64,000 nucleotides of DNA from Actinomycetospora soli (GCF_021026295.1 NZ_JAJNDA010000021.1:1-64000); one strand, 5' to 3'; shown: positions 39,861 through 50,657, counted from the stretch's first letter. Made by a program: numbers and translations. Notes: a model not told the origin generated them from the sequence alone.

Positions 39861-41314
39861 AGGTCCTCCTGCGTGACGCCCTCGGCGGACTGCGCGCCCA
39901 GGTCGAGCGCGGCCTGCACCGACTCGAGCTCGGCGCCCTCCGCCTCGCTGACCTTCCGCACGGCCGCGGCGACCGCGGGCGACACCGTGGAGTCGAAGAC
40001 GCTCGGCACGATGAACAGCGGGTTGGGCTCGGCGACGACGTCGGCGATCGCGGCCGAGGCGGCGAGCAGCATCGCGTCGGAGATGCCGCGGGCCTGGGCG
40101 TCGAGCAGGCCGCGGAAGATGCCGGGGAACGCCAGCACGTTGTTGATCTGGTTCGGGTAGTCCGACCGCCCCGTCGCCACCACGGCCGCGTGGTGCTGCG
40201 CGATCCCCGGGTCGATCTCCGGATCGGGGTTCGCGAGCGCGAAGACGATGGCGTCGTCGGCCATGCCCCGGATGTCGTCGGCGTGCAGCAGGTTCGGCGC
40301 CGACACCCCGATGAACACGTCCGCGCCGGGCAGCGCGTCGTGCACGTCGCCGGTCCGCCCCTGCACGTTGGTCTGGTCGGCCACCCACCGCAGCGACGGG
40401 TGCAGGCCCTCCCGCTCGGCGTGGATGATCCCGTCGACGTCGACCGCGATCAGGTCGGCGGGTCCGAGGGGCAGCAGCAGCCGGATGATGGCGGACCCGG
40501 CCGCGCCGACCCCGCACACCACGATCCGGCAGTCCTCCGCGCGCTTGCCCACGACCCGTAGCGCGTTGCGCAGGGCGCCGAGCACGACGACGGCGGTGCC
40601 GTGCTGGTCGTCGTGGAAGACGGGGATGTCCAGCGACTCCCGCAGCCGCGCCTCGATCTCGAAGCAGGCCGGCGCGGCGATGTCCTCGAGGTTGATCCCG
40701 CCGTAGACCGGGGCGAGGACCTCGACGGTGCGGATGATCTCCTCGGTGTCCTGCGTGTCGAGGCACACCGGCCACGCGTCGACGCCCGCGAAGCGCTTGA
40801 ACAGCGCGGCCTTGCCCTCCATCACCGGCATCGCCGCCGCGGCCCCGAGGTTGCCGAGCCCGAGGACCGCGGACCCGTCGGTGACCACGGCGACGGTGTT
40901 CCGCTTGATCGTCAGTCGGCGCGCGTCGTCGGGGCGCCGGGCGATCGCCTGGCACACCCGCGCGACGCCGGGGGTGTAGGCCCGTGACAGGTCCTCGCGG
41001 GTGCGGAGGCCGACCTTCGCGTTGACCTCGATCTTGCCCCCGAGGTGCACGAGGAACGTCCGGTCGGAGACGTTGCGGACCCGCACGCCGTCGAGCGCGC
41101 CGAGGGCCTCGGTGATCTCCTCGGCGTGCCGCTCGGAGAGGGCGTTGCAGCTGATGTCGACGATGATCGAGTCGGTCCGCGACTCGACGACGTCGAACGC
41201 CGTCATCACGCCGCCGACCCGCCCGACCGCGACGGCGAGGTCCCCCGCCGCGGTGGCGCTCGGCGGCGCCTCCACCCGCGCGGTGATGGCATAGCCGGGT
41301 CCGGGGACCGCCAC
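39857..41314 (-). CDS. NAD(P)-dependent malic enzyme with N-terminal ACT-like domain
   Basis: A 485-aa malic enzyme, converting malate to pyruvate and CO2. Residues 1-85 resemble an ACT domain ([39 protein letters not shown]), which usually binds a small regulator. The catalytic part has the conserved Tyr ([12 protein letters not shown]), Lys ([35 protein letters not shown]), metal ligands in [17 protein letters not shown], and the NAD fold [19 protein letters not shown] at 41314 is 3 bp after the MobA-like stop. Its position inside a Moco operon is unusual. Confidence 0.92.
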   Translation of the reverse strand: MAVPGPGYAITARVEAPPSATAAGDLAVAVGRVGGVMTAFDVVESRTDSIIVDISCNALSERHAEEITEALGALDGVRVRNVSDRTFLVHLGGKIEVNAKVGLRTREDLSRAYTPGVARVCQAIARRPDDARRLTIKRNTVAVVTDGSAVLGLGNLGAAAAMPVMEGKAALFKRFAGVDAWPVCLDTQDTEEIIRTVEVLAPVYGGINLEDIAAPACFEIEARLRESLDIPVFHDDQHGTAVVVLGALRNALRVVGKRAEDCRIVVCGVGAAGSAIIRLLLPLGPADLIAVDVDGIIHAEREGLHPSLRWVADQTNVQGRTGDVHDALPGADVFIGVSAPNLLHADDIRGMADDAIVFALANPDPEIDPGIAQHHAAVVATGRSDYPNQINNVLAFPGIFRGLLDAQARGISDAMLLAASAAIADVVAEPNPLFIVPSVFDSTVSPAVAAAVRKVSEAEGAELESVQAALDLGAQSAEGVTQEDL

Positions 41315-41317
41315 GGT

Positions 41318-41902
41318 TCAGCCCTCCTGCCAGTCGGCCAGATCGGCCGGGGTGTCGACGTCGTGTCGGGTGGCGACGTCGCCGACCTCCACGGCCGCCA
41401 CGTCGTCCCGCCCGGCAAGGTAGCCCCGCGCCCCGACATCGTCGTGCGCAGCGGCCGCCACCGCGGCCAGATGGTCCCGTCCGAAGGCCACCGGATGCCC
41501 CGGACGGCCGCCGTAGGCGCCACGCACGATCCCGTCGCGGGTCGCGGCGGCGGCGACCCGGGCGAGCGCGTCCGGCCCGATCCCCGGGGTGTCGACGAGC
41601 AGCACGAGCACGGCGTCGGCCCCGGCCGGGACCGCGGCGACCCCCGCCCGCAACGACTCCCCCATGCCCCGGGCCCACGCGTCCGCCGTCACGACGACCG
41701 CGTCGGGGTCGGCCGCGCGCGCGGCCGCGGCCGCCTCGTCGGCGGCCGCACCGACCACGACGACGCGCGGGGTGCACCCGCCGTCGCGAAGGGCCCGCAG
41801 TGCCCGCGCCACCAACGGCTCACCGTCGAGTTCGACGAGCGCCTTCGGCGTGCCCATCCGGCGACCGGCCCCCGCCGCCAGCAGGAGGCCGGCGACCGTC
41901 AT
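41318..41902 (-). CDS. MobA-like/MocA-type molybdenum cofactor nucleotidyltransferase
   Basis: A 194-aa NTP-transferase. The GTP/CTP-binding motif [39 protein letters not shown] is complete; [18 protein letters not shown] gives the metal-binding region, and [19 protein letters not shown] is typical of the MocA/CoxC-type group that makes the cytosine dinucleotide form of Moco for XDH/CODH-type enzymes. This fits the nearby coxD-coxE-xdhC operon. GTP or CTP use cannot be read from the sequence with certainty. ATG at 41902 overlaps the stop of the small upstream gene by one base. Confidence 0.85.
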   Translation of the reverse strand: MTVAGLLLAAGAGRRMGTPKALVELDGEPLVARALRALRDGGCTPRVVVVGAAADEAAAAARAADPDAVVVTADAWARGMGESLRAGVAAVPAGADAVLVLLVDTPGIGPDALARVAAAATRDGIVRGAYGGRPGHPVAFGRDHLAAVAAAAHDDVGARGYLAGRDDVAAVEVGDVATRHDVDTPADLADWQEG

Positions 41903-42108
41903 CAGCGATTGATCTCCGTCACCGGGTGCTCGTAGCCGAGCTGGTCGGCCGGCAGGGGGAACTCGATCTCGCCGAACGGGGAGGCCGCGCCCTGCGTGGG
42001 CGCCATGAGCTCGGTGATCGGGTGCCCGCCGTCGACCTGCGGCCATCCCGGGTCCTGCCGGGGCTGGACGGTCTTCTCGGCCTGCTCGCCGTCGCGCTGC
42101 GTCGCCAC
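41902..42108 (-). CDS. Small conserved protein at the Rv0863 position
   Basis: A 68-aa product with no known domain. It is polar with a conserved-looking centre (GGHPITELMAPTQGAASPFGEIEFPLPADQLGYEHPVTEINR). In M. tuberculosis a small conserved protein (Rv0863) lies at the same position, divergent from Rv0862c; correspondence is by position and size only. GTG 42108 has GGGAGG upstream; an earlier GTG at about 42126 is possible. The stop overlaps the start of the MobA-like gene, so it is the first gene of the Moco operon. Confidence 0.7.
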   Translation of the reverse strand: MATQRDGEQAEKTVQPRQDPGWPQVDGGHPITELMAPTQGAASPFGEIEFPLPADQLGYEHPVTEINR

Positions 42109-42211
42109 CGGTTCCTCCCTGGTCACGTGGTCTGGCGTCCAGTCTGCCGCATCCGGACGGGAGGGGGCGACCGCACCACCTCCCCGATCACGACCGATTA
42201 GCCTGGTAGGG

Positions 42212-44524
42212 ATGGCCAGGACCCTCCTCGAGCACCTGCGTGCCCAGGACGACGACACGCTGGGCACGCTGCTGGCGGCCCGCCCCGACCTGGCCCTGCC
42301 CGCACCCGCCGACACCGGCGTCGTCGCCACCCGCGCGGGGGTCCGGACCTCCGTCGGGCGGGCGTGCGAGGACCTCGACGCGCTGCACCTCGCCCTCGTC
42401 GACGCCCTGCTGGTCGCCGAGGCCGACCAGGCCCCCGTCGACCCCGACGCCGTCCTCGACCTCCTCGGCGCCGACGTCCCCCGCGCCCTCGGCCGGGCCG
42501 CCCTCGACCGGCTGCGGGTCCTCGCGCTGGTCTGGGACGTCTCCGACGACGGGTCCGGGGCCGCGGGCGTGCGCGCGGTCCCCGCCCTGCGCGACACCGC
42601 CCGGCGCTACCCCGCCGGCCTCGGGCGGCCCGCGCCGTCGGACTCGCTGCTGCACCGCGAGGACCCGGCGGCGGTGATGGCCGGGCTGCCGGCCGACCAG
42701 CGCGCCGTCGTCGACGCCCTGGACCGCGACGGGCCGGTCGGGCGCAGCCGCGCGAAGGAGGGGGACGACAACCCGGTCGCCCGCCTGCTCGCCGCCGGCA
42801 TCCTGCGCCGGATCGACGACGACACGGTCGAGCTGACCCGCGAGGGCGGCCTCGGGCTGCGCGGCGACCGGCCGCTCGGATCGATCGTGGCCGGCGACCC
42901 CATGCCCGCGCCCCGCACGCAGGACCCGGCGACGATCGACGCGACCGCCGCGGGCGAGGCCCTCGAGACGGTCCGTCGTGCCGAGGCCGTCATCGCGGCC
43001 TGGTCCGACGCCCCGCCCGCGGTCCTGCGCTCCGGGGGCCTCGGCGTCCGCGACCTGCGCCGGCTCGCGAAGCAGCTCGACGTCGACGAGACCGCCGCGG
43101 GCCTGCTCGTCGAGGTCCTCGCCGCCGCCTCCCTGCTCGCCGTCAGCGAGGACGCCGACGCCGTCTGGTGCCCCACCACCACCGCCGACCGCTGGCTCGC
43201 CTCCCCGCCGGAGACGCAGTGGGTGGCGCTGGCACGGGGGTGGCTGGAGATGCCGCGCCAACCGTCGTCGATCGGGCAGCGCGACTCGATGGACAAGCTC
43301 GTCGGCCCGCTCTCCGACGAGGTCCGCCGTCCCTGGGCCGCCCAGGTCCGACGCCGGGTGCTGGCGCGGCTCGCCGAGTTCGACGACGGTGCGGGTCCGC
43401 CCTCGGTGGAGTCGCTGGTCGAGTCGCTGGCCTGGCGCGCCCCGCGCCGCGGCGGGCGCATGCGCGACGACCTGGTCCGCGCCACCGTGCGCGAGGCGAC
43501 GGCCCTCGGCGTCGTCGCCCTGGATGCCATCACGACGGCGGGTCGGGAGCTGCTGCGCGTCCCGCGTCGCCCCGACGACGACCCGGACGCCGCCGCGGCG
43601 GCCGCCCTGCGGCCGGCGATGCCCGAGCCGGTGGGCCACGTGCTGCTCCAGGCCGACCTCACCGCCGTCGCCCCGGGGCGGTTGGAGCCCGACCTCGCGG
43701 CGGCGATGGACCGGCTCGCCGACGTGGAGTCGGCCGGTGGCGCGACGGTGTACCGGATCAGCGAGGCCTCGATCCGGCGGGCGCTCGACCTCGGGTGGAC
43801 CGCCGCCGACGTGCACGAGCTGTTCGCGAAGCGGTCGGCCACCCCGGTGCCGCAGGGCCTGACGTACCTGGTCGACGACGTGGCCCGGCGCCACGGGCGG
43901 CTGCGCGGCGGCACCGCGGCCTCCTTCCTGCGCTCCGAGGACGAGGCGCTGCTCGCCGAGGTCATGGCGCTGCCCGCGGCGGAGGCGCTGGAGCTGCGCC
44001 GGCTCGCCCCGACCGTCGTCGTGTCGACGGCTCCGTTGGCCGAGGTGCTCGACGCGCTGCGGGCGGCCGGGCTGTCCCCGGTCGCCGAGGACGCCGACGG
44101 CGGCGTGCTGGACCTGCGGGCGCGGGGACGCCGCACCGCTCCGCGCCGCCCCGACCGCTCCGGGTCCGGCTCGCCGTCGCTGTCCGGCGACCAGATCGCC
44201 GCCCTCGTGGCGCAGCTGCGGGCCGGGGACAAGGCCGCGACGGCGGCCCGCGGCGCGGCCACCGTGCCGGGGTCGACCCGCCAGACGGCCTCCGCCACCG
44301 TGGCGGTGCTCGCCGACGCCGCGCGGACCGGCCGGACGGTGTGGATCGGCTACGTCGACGCCGCCGGCACCGCGTCCCAGCGGGTGGTGCGGCCGCTGCG
44401 CGTCGGCGGCGGGCTGCTCGAGGGCACCGACGCGGCCGTCGAGTCCGACGACGGCGGGCCCGGGTCGGCGGTGTCGTTCGCCCTGCACCGGATCACCTCG
44501 GTCAGCGTGCTGACCGAGAACTGA
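42212..44524 (+). CDS. Helicase-associated (XPB/Ssl2-like) domain protein, Rv0862c-like
   Basis: A 770-aa protein of the actinobacterial helicase-associated family. The N-terminus is LLEHLRAQDDDTLGTLLAARPDL, followed by winged-helix-like regions (VRDLRRLAKQLDVDETAAGLLVEVLAAASLLA). The Helicase_C_3-type region contains VGHVLLQADLTAVAPGRLEPDLAAAMDRLADVESAGGATVYRISEASIRRALDLGW. The C-terminal part (IGYVDAAGTASQRVVRPLRVGGGLLEG) is WYL-like. It has no Walker motifs. In M. tuberculosis the homologue is adjacent to the XPB helicase Rv0861c; here 6.7 kb of conservon separates them. ATG at 42212. A large hairpin follows the stop. Confidence 0.88.
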   Translation: MARTLLEHLRAQDDDTLGTLLAARPDLALPAPADTGVVATRAGVRTSVGRACEDLDALHLALVDALLVAEADQAPVDPDAVLDLLGADVPRALGRAALDRLRVLALVWDVSDDGSGAAGVRAVPALRDTARRYPAGLGRPAPSDSLLHREDPAAVMAGLPADQRAVVDALDRDGPVGRSRAKEGDDNPVARLLAAGILRRIDDDTVELTREGGLGLRGDRPLGSIVAGDPMPAPRTQDPATIDATAAGEALETVRRAEAVIAAWSDAPPAVLRSGGLGVRDLRRLAKQLDVDETAAGLLVEVLAAASLLAVSEDADAVWCPTTTADRWLASPPETQWVALARGWLEMPRQPSSIGQRDSMDKLVGPLSDEVRRPWAAQVRRRVLARLAEFDDGAGPPSVESLVESLAWRAPRRGGRMRDDLVRATVREATALGVVALDAITTAGRELLRVPRRPDDDPDAAAAAALRPAMPEPVGHVLLQADLTAVAPGRLEPDLAAAMDRLADVESAGGATVYRISEASIRRALDLGWTAADVHELFAKRSATPVPQGLTYLVDDVARRHGRLRGGTAASFLRSEDEALLAEVMALPAAEALELRRLAPTVVVSTAPLAEVLDALRAAGLSPVAEDADGGVLDLRARGRRTAPRRPDRSGSGSPSLSGDQIAALVAQLRAGDKAATAARGAATVPGSTRQTASATVAVLADAARTGRTVWIGYVDAAGTASQRVVRPLRVGGGLLEGTDAAVESDDGGPGSAVSFALHRITSVSVLTEN

Positions 44525-44535
44525 CCCGGCTCGTC

Positions 44536-44590
44536 CCGGACCGACGGGTCGGTCGTGCGGCACGAGCGCACGAACGACCCGTTCGTCCGG
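44536..44590. terminator. Bidirectional terminator
   Basis: 24-nt arms (44536-44559 and 44567-44590) pair with three mismatches around a 7-nt loop, between the convergent helicase-associated gene and cvnD. Confidence 0.75.
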
Positions 44591-44599
44591 ATGCGGGGC

Positions 44600-45190
44600 T
44601 CAGGCGCGCGCGCCGACCGCCCAGACCTGCATCGCGTGCTCGACGAGCGCGATCAGCGTCTCCTTCGTCGACTCCCGGTTCCGGGCGTCGACCGTCACCA
44701 CCGGCACCGAGGGGTCGATGGCGAGCGCCTCCGCCACGTCCTCCAGCGAGTGGGTGAGCACGCCGTCGAAGAGGTTCACGCCCAGCACGTAGGGCAGGTT
44801 CCGGTCCTCGAAGAAGTCGACCGCGGCGAAGCAGTCGGCGAGGCGGCGGGTGTCGACCAGCACGACCGCGCCGATGGCACCCCGCACGAGGTCGTCCCAC
44901 ATGAACCAGAACCGGTCCTGCCCGGGCGTGCCGAACAGGTAGAGGATCAGGTCGGCGTCGAGGGTGACGCGGCCGAAGTCCATGGCCACCGTGGTGGTCC
45001 GCTTGTTCGGCACGGCGGTGAGGTCGTCGACACCGGCGCTGGCGTCGGTCATCACCGCCTCGGTGGTCAGCGGGTCGATCTCCGAGACCGAGCCGACGAA
45101 AGTCGTCTTGCCGACCCCGAACCCCCCGGCGACGACGATCTTGGCCGACGTGGTCGTCGGGACCGCCTCGTCAGAGCCGTCGTAGTCCAC
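44600..45190 (-). CDS. cvnD: Conservon small GTPase CvnD
   Basis: A 196-aa Ras-like GTP-binding protein. P-loop AGGFGVGKTTFVGSVSEIDPL is at 21-30; switch region TTTVAMDFGRVTLDADLILYLFGTPGQDRFWFMWDDLVRGA contains the G3 DxxG equivalent (GTPGQ); the G4 motif is degenerate (GVNLFDG). It acts with CvnA, B and C as a membrane-associated, GPCR-like switch. ATG at 45190 overlaps cvnC by 20 bp. Confidence 0.93.
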   Translation of the reverse strand: MDYDGSDEAVPTTTSAKIVVAGGFGVGKTTFVGSVSEIDPLTTEAVMTDASAGVDDLTAVPNKRTTTVAMDFGRVTLDADLILYLFGTPGQDRFWFMWDDLVRGAIGAVVLVDTRRLADCFAAVDFFEDRNLPYVLGVNLFDGVLTHSLEDVAEALAIDPSVPVVTVDARNRESTKETLIALVEHAMQVWAVGARA

Positions 45191-45920
45191 TCAGCACCCT
45201 TTCCATCAACGCCATGTCCGGGGAGTCACCCGTCGACGAGGCGGTCTCGTGCACCACGATCGATCCGTGCGCGGCCATGTCGCCGAGCAGCACCCGGGCC
45301 ACCCCGAGGGGCAGCCGGAGCAGCGCCGCGACCTCGGCCACCGACTTGGGCTCGGCGCAGAGGTCGGCGATCATGCGGTGCTCGTACTGGACGACCTGGG
45401 CGGGGTCACGGCCCTGGGCCGTCGTCGACAGCAGCGTCTCGACGGCGAGGTCGTAGGCCGGGCGGGTCCGGCCGCGGGTCCAGGCGTAGGGCCGCACGAA
45501 GGAGGCCTCCGGCGGCTCGTTCCCGTGCCGAGGCCCGTCCGGATAGTCCGGCGCCACGAACTCGTGGCGGCCGGGCACCTGGATGCCGCCCGGCGCGGTC
45601 GGCGGGAGTGCCGGGTCGCCGTTCGGGAACAGCGAACCCGGCCGTGGCACCGACCCCGGGTGGCCCGGTCCGCCCGGTCCCCCCGGGAAGCCCGGTCCGC
45701 CGGCGAAGCCGGCCGGTCCGGACGGCGGGCCGCCGGGCGGACCGCGGTGGGCGCCGCCGGCGTCCTCGGCGTCGAGGCGGCGGGCCGCCTCCTCGTCGGC
45801 GGCCGCCCCGGCGTCGTCCTTCCGGCGCCGCCGGAACAGACCCCGCCGCTCACCCGGGCGCCGGGACGACCCACCCGTGATCCCGTTCAGGACCTCGGCG
45901 AAGGCGTCGTCCTCGCTCAC
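45171..45920 (-). CDS. cvnC: Conservon DUF742 protein CvnC
   Basis: A 249-aa protein. The DUF742 domain is C-terminal (SFVRPYAWTRGRTRPAYDLAVETLLSTT, HRMIADLCAEPKSVAEVAALLRLPLGVARVLLGDMAAHGSIVVHE, residues 135-249), a winged-helix-like module. It carries an unusually long N-terminal extension (about 130 residues), first basic (RRGLFRRRRKDD) and then Pro/Gly-rich. It overlaps cvnD. Confidence 0.92.
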   Translation of the reverse strand: MSEDDAFAEVLNGITGGSSRRPGERRGLFRRRRKDDAGAAADEEAARRLDAEDAGGAHRGPPGGPPSGPAGFAGGPGFPGGPGGPGHPGSVPRPGSLFPNGDPALPPTAPGGIQVPGRHEFVAPDYPDGPRHGNEPPEASFVRPYAWTRGRTRPAYDLAVETLLSTTAQGRDPAQVVQYEHRMIADLCAEPKSVAEVAALLRLPLGVARVLLGDMAAHGSIVVHETASSTGDSPDMALMERVLSGLRRL

Positions 45921-45945
45921 CGTCGCTCACTCCCCCCGGGCCACC

Positions 45946-46368
45946 TCACCGGAACCCCGATCCCTGGAGCTCCGCGCGCAGCTCGGGGGTCAACAGCTGG
46001 CCGACCCGGTCGACGAGCAGCGTCATCTCGTAGCCCACGAGGCCGATGTCGCAGTTCGGCGCGGCGAGCGTGGCCAGGCACGAGCCGTCGCTGATGGACA
46101 TCAGCAGCACGATGCCGCGCTCCATCTCGACCACCGTCTGCACCACCTCGCCGGCCTCGAAGCAGCGGGCCGCGCCCTGCGTGAGGCTGACCAGCCCGGA
46201 GGCCACCGCGGCGAGCTGGTCGGCCCGATCCCGCGGGAGGCGGTTGGACGCGGTCAGCAGGAGCCCGTCGGCGGAGACGACCACGGCGTGCGCCACACCC
46301 GGGACCCGCTCCGCGAAGTTGGAGACCAGCCAGCCGAACCTGCTGGGCTGCGACTGGGGTGCCGTCAC
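45946..46368 (-). CDS. cvnB: Conservon roadblock/LC7 protein CvnB
   Basis: A 140-aa roadblock protein ([105 protein letters not shown]). By analogy with MglB it probably acts on the CvnD GTPase. GTG at 46368 overlaps the cvnA stop by 4 bp (GTGA). Confidence 0.93.
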   Translation of the reverse strand: MTAPQSQPSRFGWLVSNFAERVPGVAHAVVVSADGLLLTASNRLPRDRADQLAAVASGLVSLTQGAARCFEAGEVVQTVVEMERGIVLLMSISDGSCLATLAAPNCDIGLVGYEMTLLVDRVGQLLTPELRAELQGSGFR

Positions 46369-49300
46369 TGCTCCTCCTCGATGGCGTTCGTGGTGTCGGC
46401 GGCGGCGCCGCCTGCGGGGTACGGGGTGGGACGGGACGAGCGCCCGTCCGCGACCCCGCGCTGGTAGCTGGCCAGCCGGCCGCGGACCGCCTCCGCGCTG
46501 CGGCGGGGTGTCTCGCCCGGACCGCCGCTGCCCCCGGTCGCGACCGGGGACGGCGAAGGTCGGGCGCTGCCCGGGACGAGGTGGGCACGCGGCCGGCGGC
46601 GGGGCAGGCCGGACTCGGTGGTGCCGGCGTCGACGGCGGTGAGCGACGGCGCCCCCGCGTCGAACCCGGGACGGCCGGTGTCCGACCACTCGGGGTCGAC
46701 GGCGTCCGGCGCGTTCGGCTCGGCCTCGCGGAACCAGACCGACGCGACCTCGTCGAAGATCGGCGTGCGCTCGCGGTTCGGCAGGACCGCCGCGGGGCGG
46801 CGCGGCAGGCCCTCGGCCACCGGCCGCACCGGCAGCGCGCCGGTGCCGTTGCTGCCGTTGCTGCCGTTGGTCCCGTGCCCGTTCGTGCCGTGCCCGTTCG
46901 TGCCGTGCCCGTTCGTGCCGTGCCCGTTCGTGCCGTGCCCGTTCGTGCCGGCGCCGTTCGCGTACCCGGTGGCCGGGCCGTGGGTGACGCCGGTCGCGGT
47001 CGGCACCGGCGGGCTCGCCGGGGCCGCGGGCGCGGCCGTGTCGTCGCCGGGGGCGAACAGCTCCTCGGCGGACGCGGCGGGGACCTCGTCCGGGGCGTCG
47101 AGCTCCTGCTCGTCGGCCGGGCGCGGGCGCAACCGGGGCGCCGAACCGGGCCGCAGCAGCGGCCCGTCCGCACGACGCTGCGCGAGCGGACGCAGGGACC
47201 GGCGGCTGGGACGGGACGGGAGCGCCTCCGACTCGGCGTCGTCGGACGAGGTGTCCCCGGACGCGATGTCCCCGGACGCGATGTCCCCGGACGCGATGTC
47301 CCCGGACGCGATGTCCCCGGACGCGATGTCCTCGGACGCGATGTCCCCGGACGTCATGTCCTCGGACGCGATGTCCGCCGACGCGCTGTCCTCCGGCGCG
47401 GTGTCCTCGGACGCGACCTCCGGGGCCGCGACCTCCGACCGTGCGGGGACCTCGACGGCCTCCTCGGGCTCCGGGGTCGCGGCGTCGGACGTCCCGACGA
47501 CCTCGCGGTCCTCCGTCCCGGCGACGTCCGGCCGGTCCGCGACCGCGGGCTGCGTGGGGGCGGCCCCCATCACGCCGACACCGTCGTGCCCGGTGCCGTC
47601 ACGGTTCTCCGGGCTCTCCGGGTTCCCCGCGCCGGGCGGGGGCACGATCTCCGCGCCGTTCCACATCGTGGGCGCGGGTGCGGGCGCCGACCCGGTCGGG
47701 CGCGGCCCCTGGTCGCGGGGCGGACCCCACGGACCGGGTCCGGGCGGCGGGCCGCCCGGGGTCCCGGGGAACGGGCCACCCGGGCGCGGCGGCAGCGGCC
47801 GCGGCGGGAGCGGGCGGCCACCGGGGCCGGCCGGACCACCCTGACCCGCGGGCACTGCTCCGGGCGCCTCCGACCAGCCCTGCGCCGGGCGGGGGCGCGG
47901 TGCGGGACGGCCGTCGCGGGTCCCGGCGTCGGGCGCCCACGCCGTCGCCGGCTCGGGGCGCAGGCCGTGCCGCCCGGGGGGCCCGGCGTCCTCGGTCGCC
48001 GCGGCGGTGTCGGCCGCGGTGTCGTCCTGCTCCGCCTCGCCGTCCGCACCGCGCCAGGCGTGCGCGGCGACGGCGCGCTCCGGGACACCACCCGGTGCGG
48101 ATTCCTCCGCGTCCGGGGTGCCCTGGCTCCAGACGGCGACGCCGTCGTCCTCGCCACCGCCCCACACCGTGGCGACGCGGTCGTCGTCGTCCTCGTCGTC
48201 GTCCTCGACGTCGGACGCGTCGGCCTGCGGGCCGGACACCGATGTCGCGGGCGGCTCCTCCGGCGGCGTCGCGCTCCCCGGACGCACGGGGCGCCGGGGC
48301 AGTGCGGCGGCGAGCGCGCCGGTCAGGCCGTTGCGGCGCTGCGGGGCGGCCTCGGGCTCCGGGGCCTCCGGCGGGGCCGGTGTCGTCGCGGGCGTCTCGG
48401 AGCCCGTCGACGTCTGCTCCGGCGAGCCACCGGGAGCGAAGAAGGCCGCCGCACCGGCGCCCGCCGCCGCGCCGGCGGCACCGGCCGCGGCGGTACCGCG
48501 CGCCGCCGTGCGACGCGGGAGATCCGTGGTGCCCTCCCGCGGCTCCTGCCGCGGGATGCCGGGCGCGTCGGGACGCGCGGTCCCGTTGACCTGGCCGCCG
48601 ATGGGGTTGGAGCCCGGCGACCGCACGGGGAGGCCGGTGCCGCCGAGAGCGCGCGTCGACGGGCCGCTGCCGGGCCGGCTGCCGGGCGCACCGGAGAGCA
48701 CGGCGGAGGCGGGGATGCGCACGGCGGCGACGACGCCGCCCTCGTCACGGGTGCGCAGCGTGACGCCGATGCCGTGCCGGATGGCCAGGCGACCGACCAC
48801 GAACAGCCCCATGCGCCGGGACGCCGAGACGTCGACGGTGGGCGGGGAGCCGAGCCGCTGGTTGGCGTCGGCCAGGTCCTCGGCGGTCATGCCGACCCCG
48901 CTGTCGGCGATCTCGAGCACCACCGCGCCGTCCGGCTCGGGCCGGGCGGCGACGTCGACGCGGGTCTCGGGCGCGGAGAAGGCGGTGGCGTTCTCCAGCA
49001 GCTCGGCGACGAGGTGGACGACGTCGGCGGCGGTGCGGCCGAGCAGCTGCACCGACGGCGGCGGCGAGAGCTCGACGCGCTGGTACTGCTCGACCTCGGA
49101 GGCGGCGGCCCGCAGCACGTCGACCAGCGGGACCGGGCGCCCGCCGCGACGGGCGAGGTCGGTCCCGGAGAGGACCAGGAGGTTCTCCGAGTTCCGCCGC
49201 ATGCGGGTCGCGAGGTGGTCGAGCTGGAACAGGTCGCCGAGGGCCTCCGGGTCCTCCTCCTTGTTCTCCAGCTGCTCGATCAGGCGCAGCTGGCGCTCGA

Positions 49301-50657
49301 CGAGCGCCTGCGAACGCCGGGAGAGGTTGACGAAGATGCTGTTGTAGGCCGACCGGAGACCGGCCTGCTCGGCGGCGAGGCGCACCGCCTGCTCGTGCAC
49401 CTGGTCGAACGCGCGGGCGACCTGCCCGATCTCCTCGCGCGTCTCGATCGGCGTCCGGCTCACGTCGGTGTCCGGGGCCTCGCCCTCGCGCAGGCTGCGC
49501 ACCGCGTCGGGCAGGCGCCGCTCCGCGACGTCGAGCGCGGTGCGGCGCAGCAGGCGCAGCGGGCGCAGCAGCGAGCGCGTGACGAAGAAGACGACCGCGG
49601 CGCCCGCCATGAGCGCGAGCAGCAGCACCACCGAGGCGACACCGGCCGCGTTGCGTGCGCCGTCCTGCAGCGCGGTCGCGTTCGTCTGCAGCCGCTCGCG
49701 CAGCTGGTCGGACACGCCGGTGACCTTCTGCTGGACGGCGGTGGACGCGGCGTCCCAGTCCTGGGCGGAGACCTGCAGGGGCAGCCCGGCGCTGCCGCGG
49801 CCGAGCACGACCTGCGCCAACCGGTCGCGCTGGTCGACGTCGGGCCCGACCAGGGCGTCGGCGAGGCCGGCGTTGTCGGTGCCGACCGCGCTGCGGAACT
49901 CGTCGACCGCGATCGACCGGCGCAGCGTCGCGTTGCGCGCCTGGTCGATCGACGGCGCGTCGATCCGTCCGCCCGCGATCGCGGCCGCGACCACGGCCTG
50001 GACGTAGGCGTCCTGCTCACGCACGACGGACAGGGCGTAGAGACCGGTGGAGAGCCCCGCGATGGACGGGTCGGCGGCCTCGCGGGTCAGCGACTCGTCG
50101 AAGGTGAGCACCGCCGACGTCGCGTCGGTGTACCGGGAGATCGCCCCCGCCGGGTCGACCGCGCCGCCGCGCACGTCGTCGCGGACGCGGTCGAGGCCCT
50201 CGACCGCGGAGAACGCGTCGCGGTAGGCCGAGCGGGTCTGGTCGTCGACCGAGTCCGCCGACCCGTAGGCGCTGCGCAGCCGGGCCAGCTGGTCGTTCGT
50301 CGCGTCCGCCGCCTCCTGCACCGGGGCGAACCCGCCGGCGCGGTTGGTGGACAGGAGCACGGCCGCCGCGCGGCGCTCGGCGTCGAGCGCGCCGAGCAGC
50401 CGCGCGTTGTTGCTCTCGAGCGCCACCGCCTGCTGGACGCCGTCGTACGAACGGGCCTTCTCGGTCTGCTCGACGATGCGCAGCACGCCGAGGGTGATGA
50501 CGAACAGGGTGGGGACCAGCAGGACGGCCGCGAGCTTGACCGGCAGGCTCCAGTTGCGCAGGGCGAGCCGCTCACCCAGGGGCGGGCGGGCCTGCGCGTC
50601 GGTGACACCGCCACGAGCCTCGCCTCGCGCGTCGGTTCGACGGACGGGAGCGGTCAC
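46365..50657 (-). CDS. cvnA: Conservon sensor histidine-kinase-like protein CvnA with very long repetitive tail
   Basis: A 1430-aa membrane sensor. TM1 (about 38-58, [20 protein letters not shown]) and TM2 (about 335-357) flank a nitrate-sensor-type (NIT) extracytoplasmic domain. A HAMP region follows, then a helical dimer domain ([30 protein letters not shown]). The HATPase has [18 protein letters not shown] and GLFVVGRLA (about 500-650). The remaining 780 residues are Pro/Ala/Gly/Asp-rich and contain two arrays of tandem repeats. Typical CvnA proteins are shorter. ATG at 50657; the first 25 residues are polar and an internal start is possible. Confidence 0.9.
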   Translation of the reverse strand: MTAPVRRTDARGEARGGVTDAQARPPLGERLALRNWSLPVKLAAVLLVPTLFVITLGVLRIVEQTEKARSYDGVQQAVALESNNARLLGALDAERRAAAVLLSTNRAGGFAPVQEAADATNDQLARLRSAYGSADSVDDQTRSAYRDAFSAVEGLDRVRDDVRGGAVDPAGAISRYTDATSAVLTFDESLTREAADPSIAGLSTGLYALSVVREQDAYVQAVVAAAIAGGRIDAPSIDQARNATLRRSIAVDEFRSAVGTDNAGLADALVGPDVDQRDRLAQVVLGRGSAGLPLQVSAQDWDAASTAVQQKVTGVSDQLRERLQTNATALQDGARNAAGVASVVLLLALMAGAAVVFFVTRSLLRPLRLLRRTALDVAERRLPDAVRSLREGEAPDTDVSRTPIETREEIGQVARAFDQVHEQAVRLAAEQAGLRSAYNSIFVNLSRRSQALVERQLRLIEQLENKEEDPEALGDLFQLDHLATRMRRNSENLLVLSGTDLARRGGRPVPLVDVLRAAASEVEQYQRVELSPPPSVQLLGRTAADVVHLVAELLENATAFSAPETRVDVAARPEPDGAVVLEIADSGVGMTAEDLADANQRLGSPPTVDVSASRRMGLFVVGRLAIRHGIGVTLRTRDEGGVVAAVRIPASAVLSGAPGSRPGSGPSTRALGGTGLPVRSPGSNPIGGQVNGTARPDAPGIPRQEPREGTTDLPRRTAARGTAAAGAAGAAAGAGAAAFFAPGGSPEQTSTGSETPATTPAPPEAPEPEAAPQRRNGLTGALAAALPRRPVRPGSATPPEEPPATSVSGPQADASDVEDDDEDDDDRVATVWGGGEDDGVAVWSQGTPDAEESAPGGVPERAVAAHAWRGADGEAEQDDTAADTAAATEDAGPPGRHGLRPEPATAWAPDAGTRDGRPAPRPRPAQGWSEAPGAVPAGQGGPAGPGGRPLPPRPLPPRPGGPFPGTPGGPPPGPGPWGPPRDQGPRPTGSAPAPAPTMWNGAEIVPPPGAGNPESPENRDGTGHDGVGVMGAAPTQPAVADRPDVAGTEDREVVGTSDAATPEPEEAVEVPARSEVAAPEVASEDTAPEDSASADIASEDMTSGDIASEDIASGDIASGDIASGDIASGDIASGDTSSDDAESEALPSRPSRRSLRPLAQRRADGPLLRPGSAPRLRPRPADEQELDAPDEVPAASAEELFAPGDDTAAPAAPASPPVPTATGVTHGPATGYANGAGTNGHGTNGHGTNGHGTNGHGTNGHGTNGSNGSNGTGALPVRPVAEGLPRRPAAVLPNRERTPIFDEVASVWFREAEPNAPDAVDPEWSDTGRPGFDAGAPSLTAVDAGTTESGLPRRRPRAHLVPGSARPSPSPVATGGSGGPGETPRRSAEAVRGRLASYQRGVADGRSSRPTPYPAGGAAADTTNAIEEEQ
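46870..46949. repeat. 15-bp tandem repeats in cvnA encoding NGHGT
   Basis: Five near-perfect units of gtgccgtgcccgttc (read on the other strand as Asn-Gly-His-Gly-Thr), flanked by degenerate tgccgttgc units. Confidence 0.9.
47251..47415. repeat. 15-bp tandem repeats in cvnA encoding (A)SGDI-type pentapeptides
   Basis: Eleven contiguous 15-bp units based on atgtccccggacgcg (165 bp), five of them nearly identical. On the coding strand they give an acidic pentapeptide array of the type [10 protein letters not shown]. Confidence 0.92.

Noticed and set aside
46870..46949. Second short array as CRISPR or integron site
   Set aside because: Contiguous 15-bp coding repeats (NGHGT), no spacers, no recombination-site features.
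47251..47415. CRISPR-like array
   Set aside because: The units are contiguous 15-bp repeats without unique spacers and lie in frame within cvnA.
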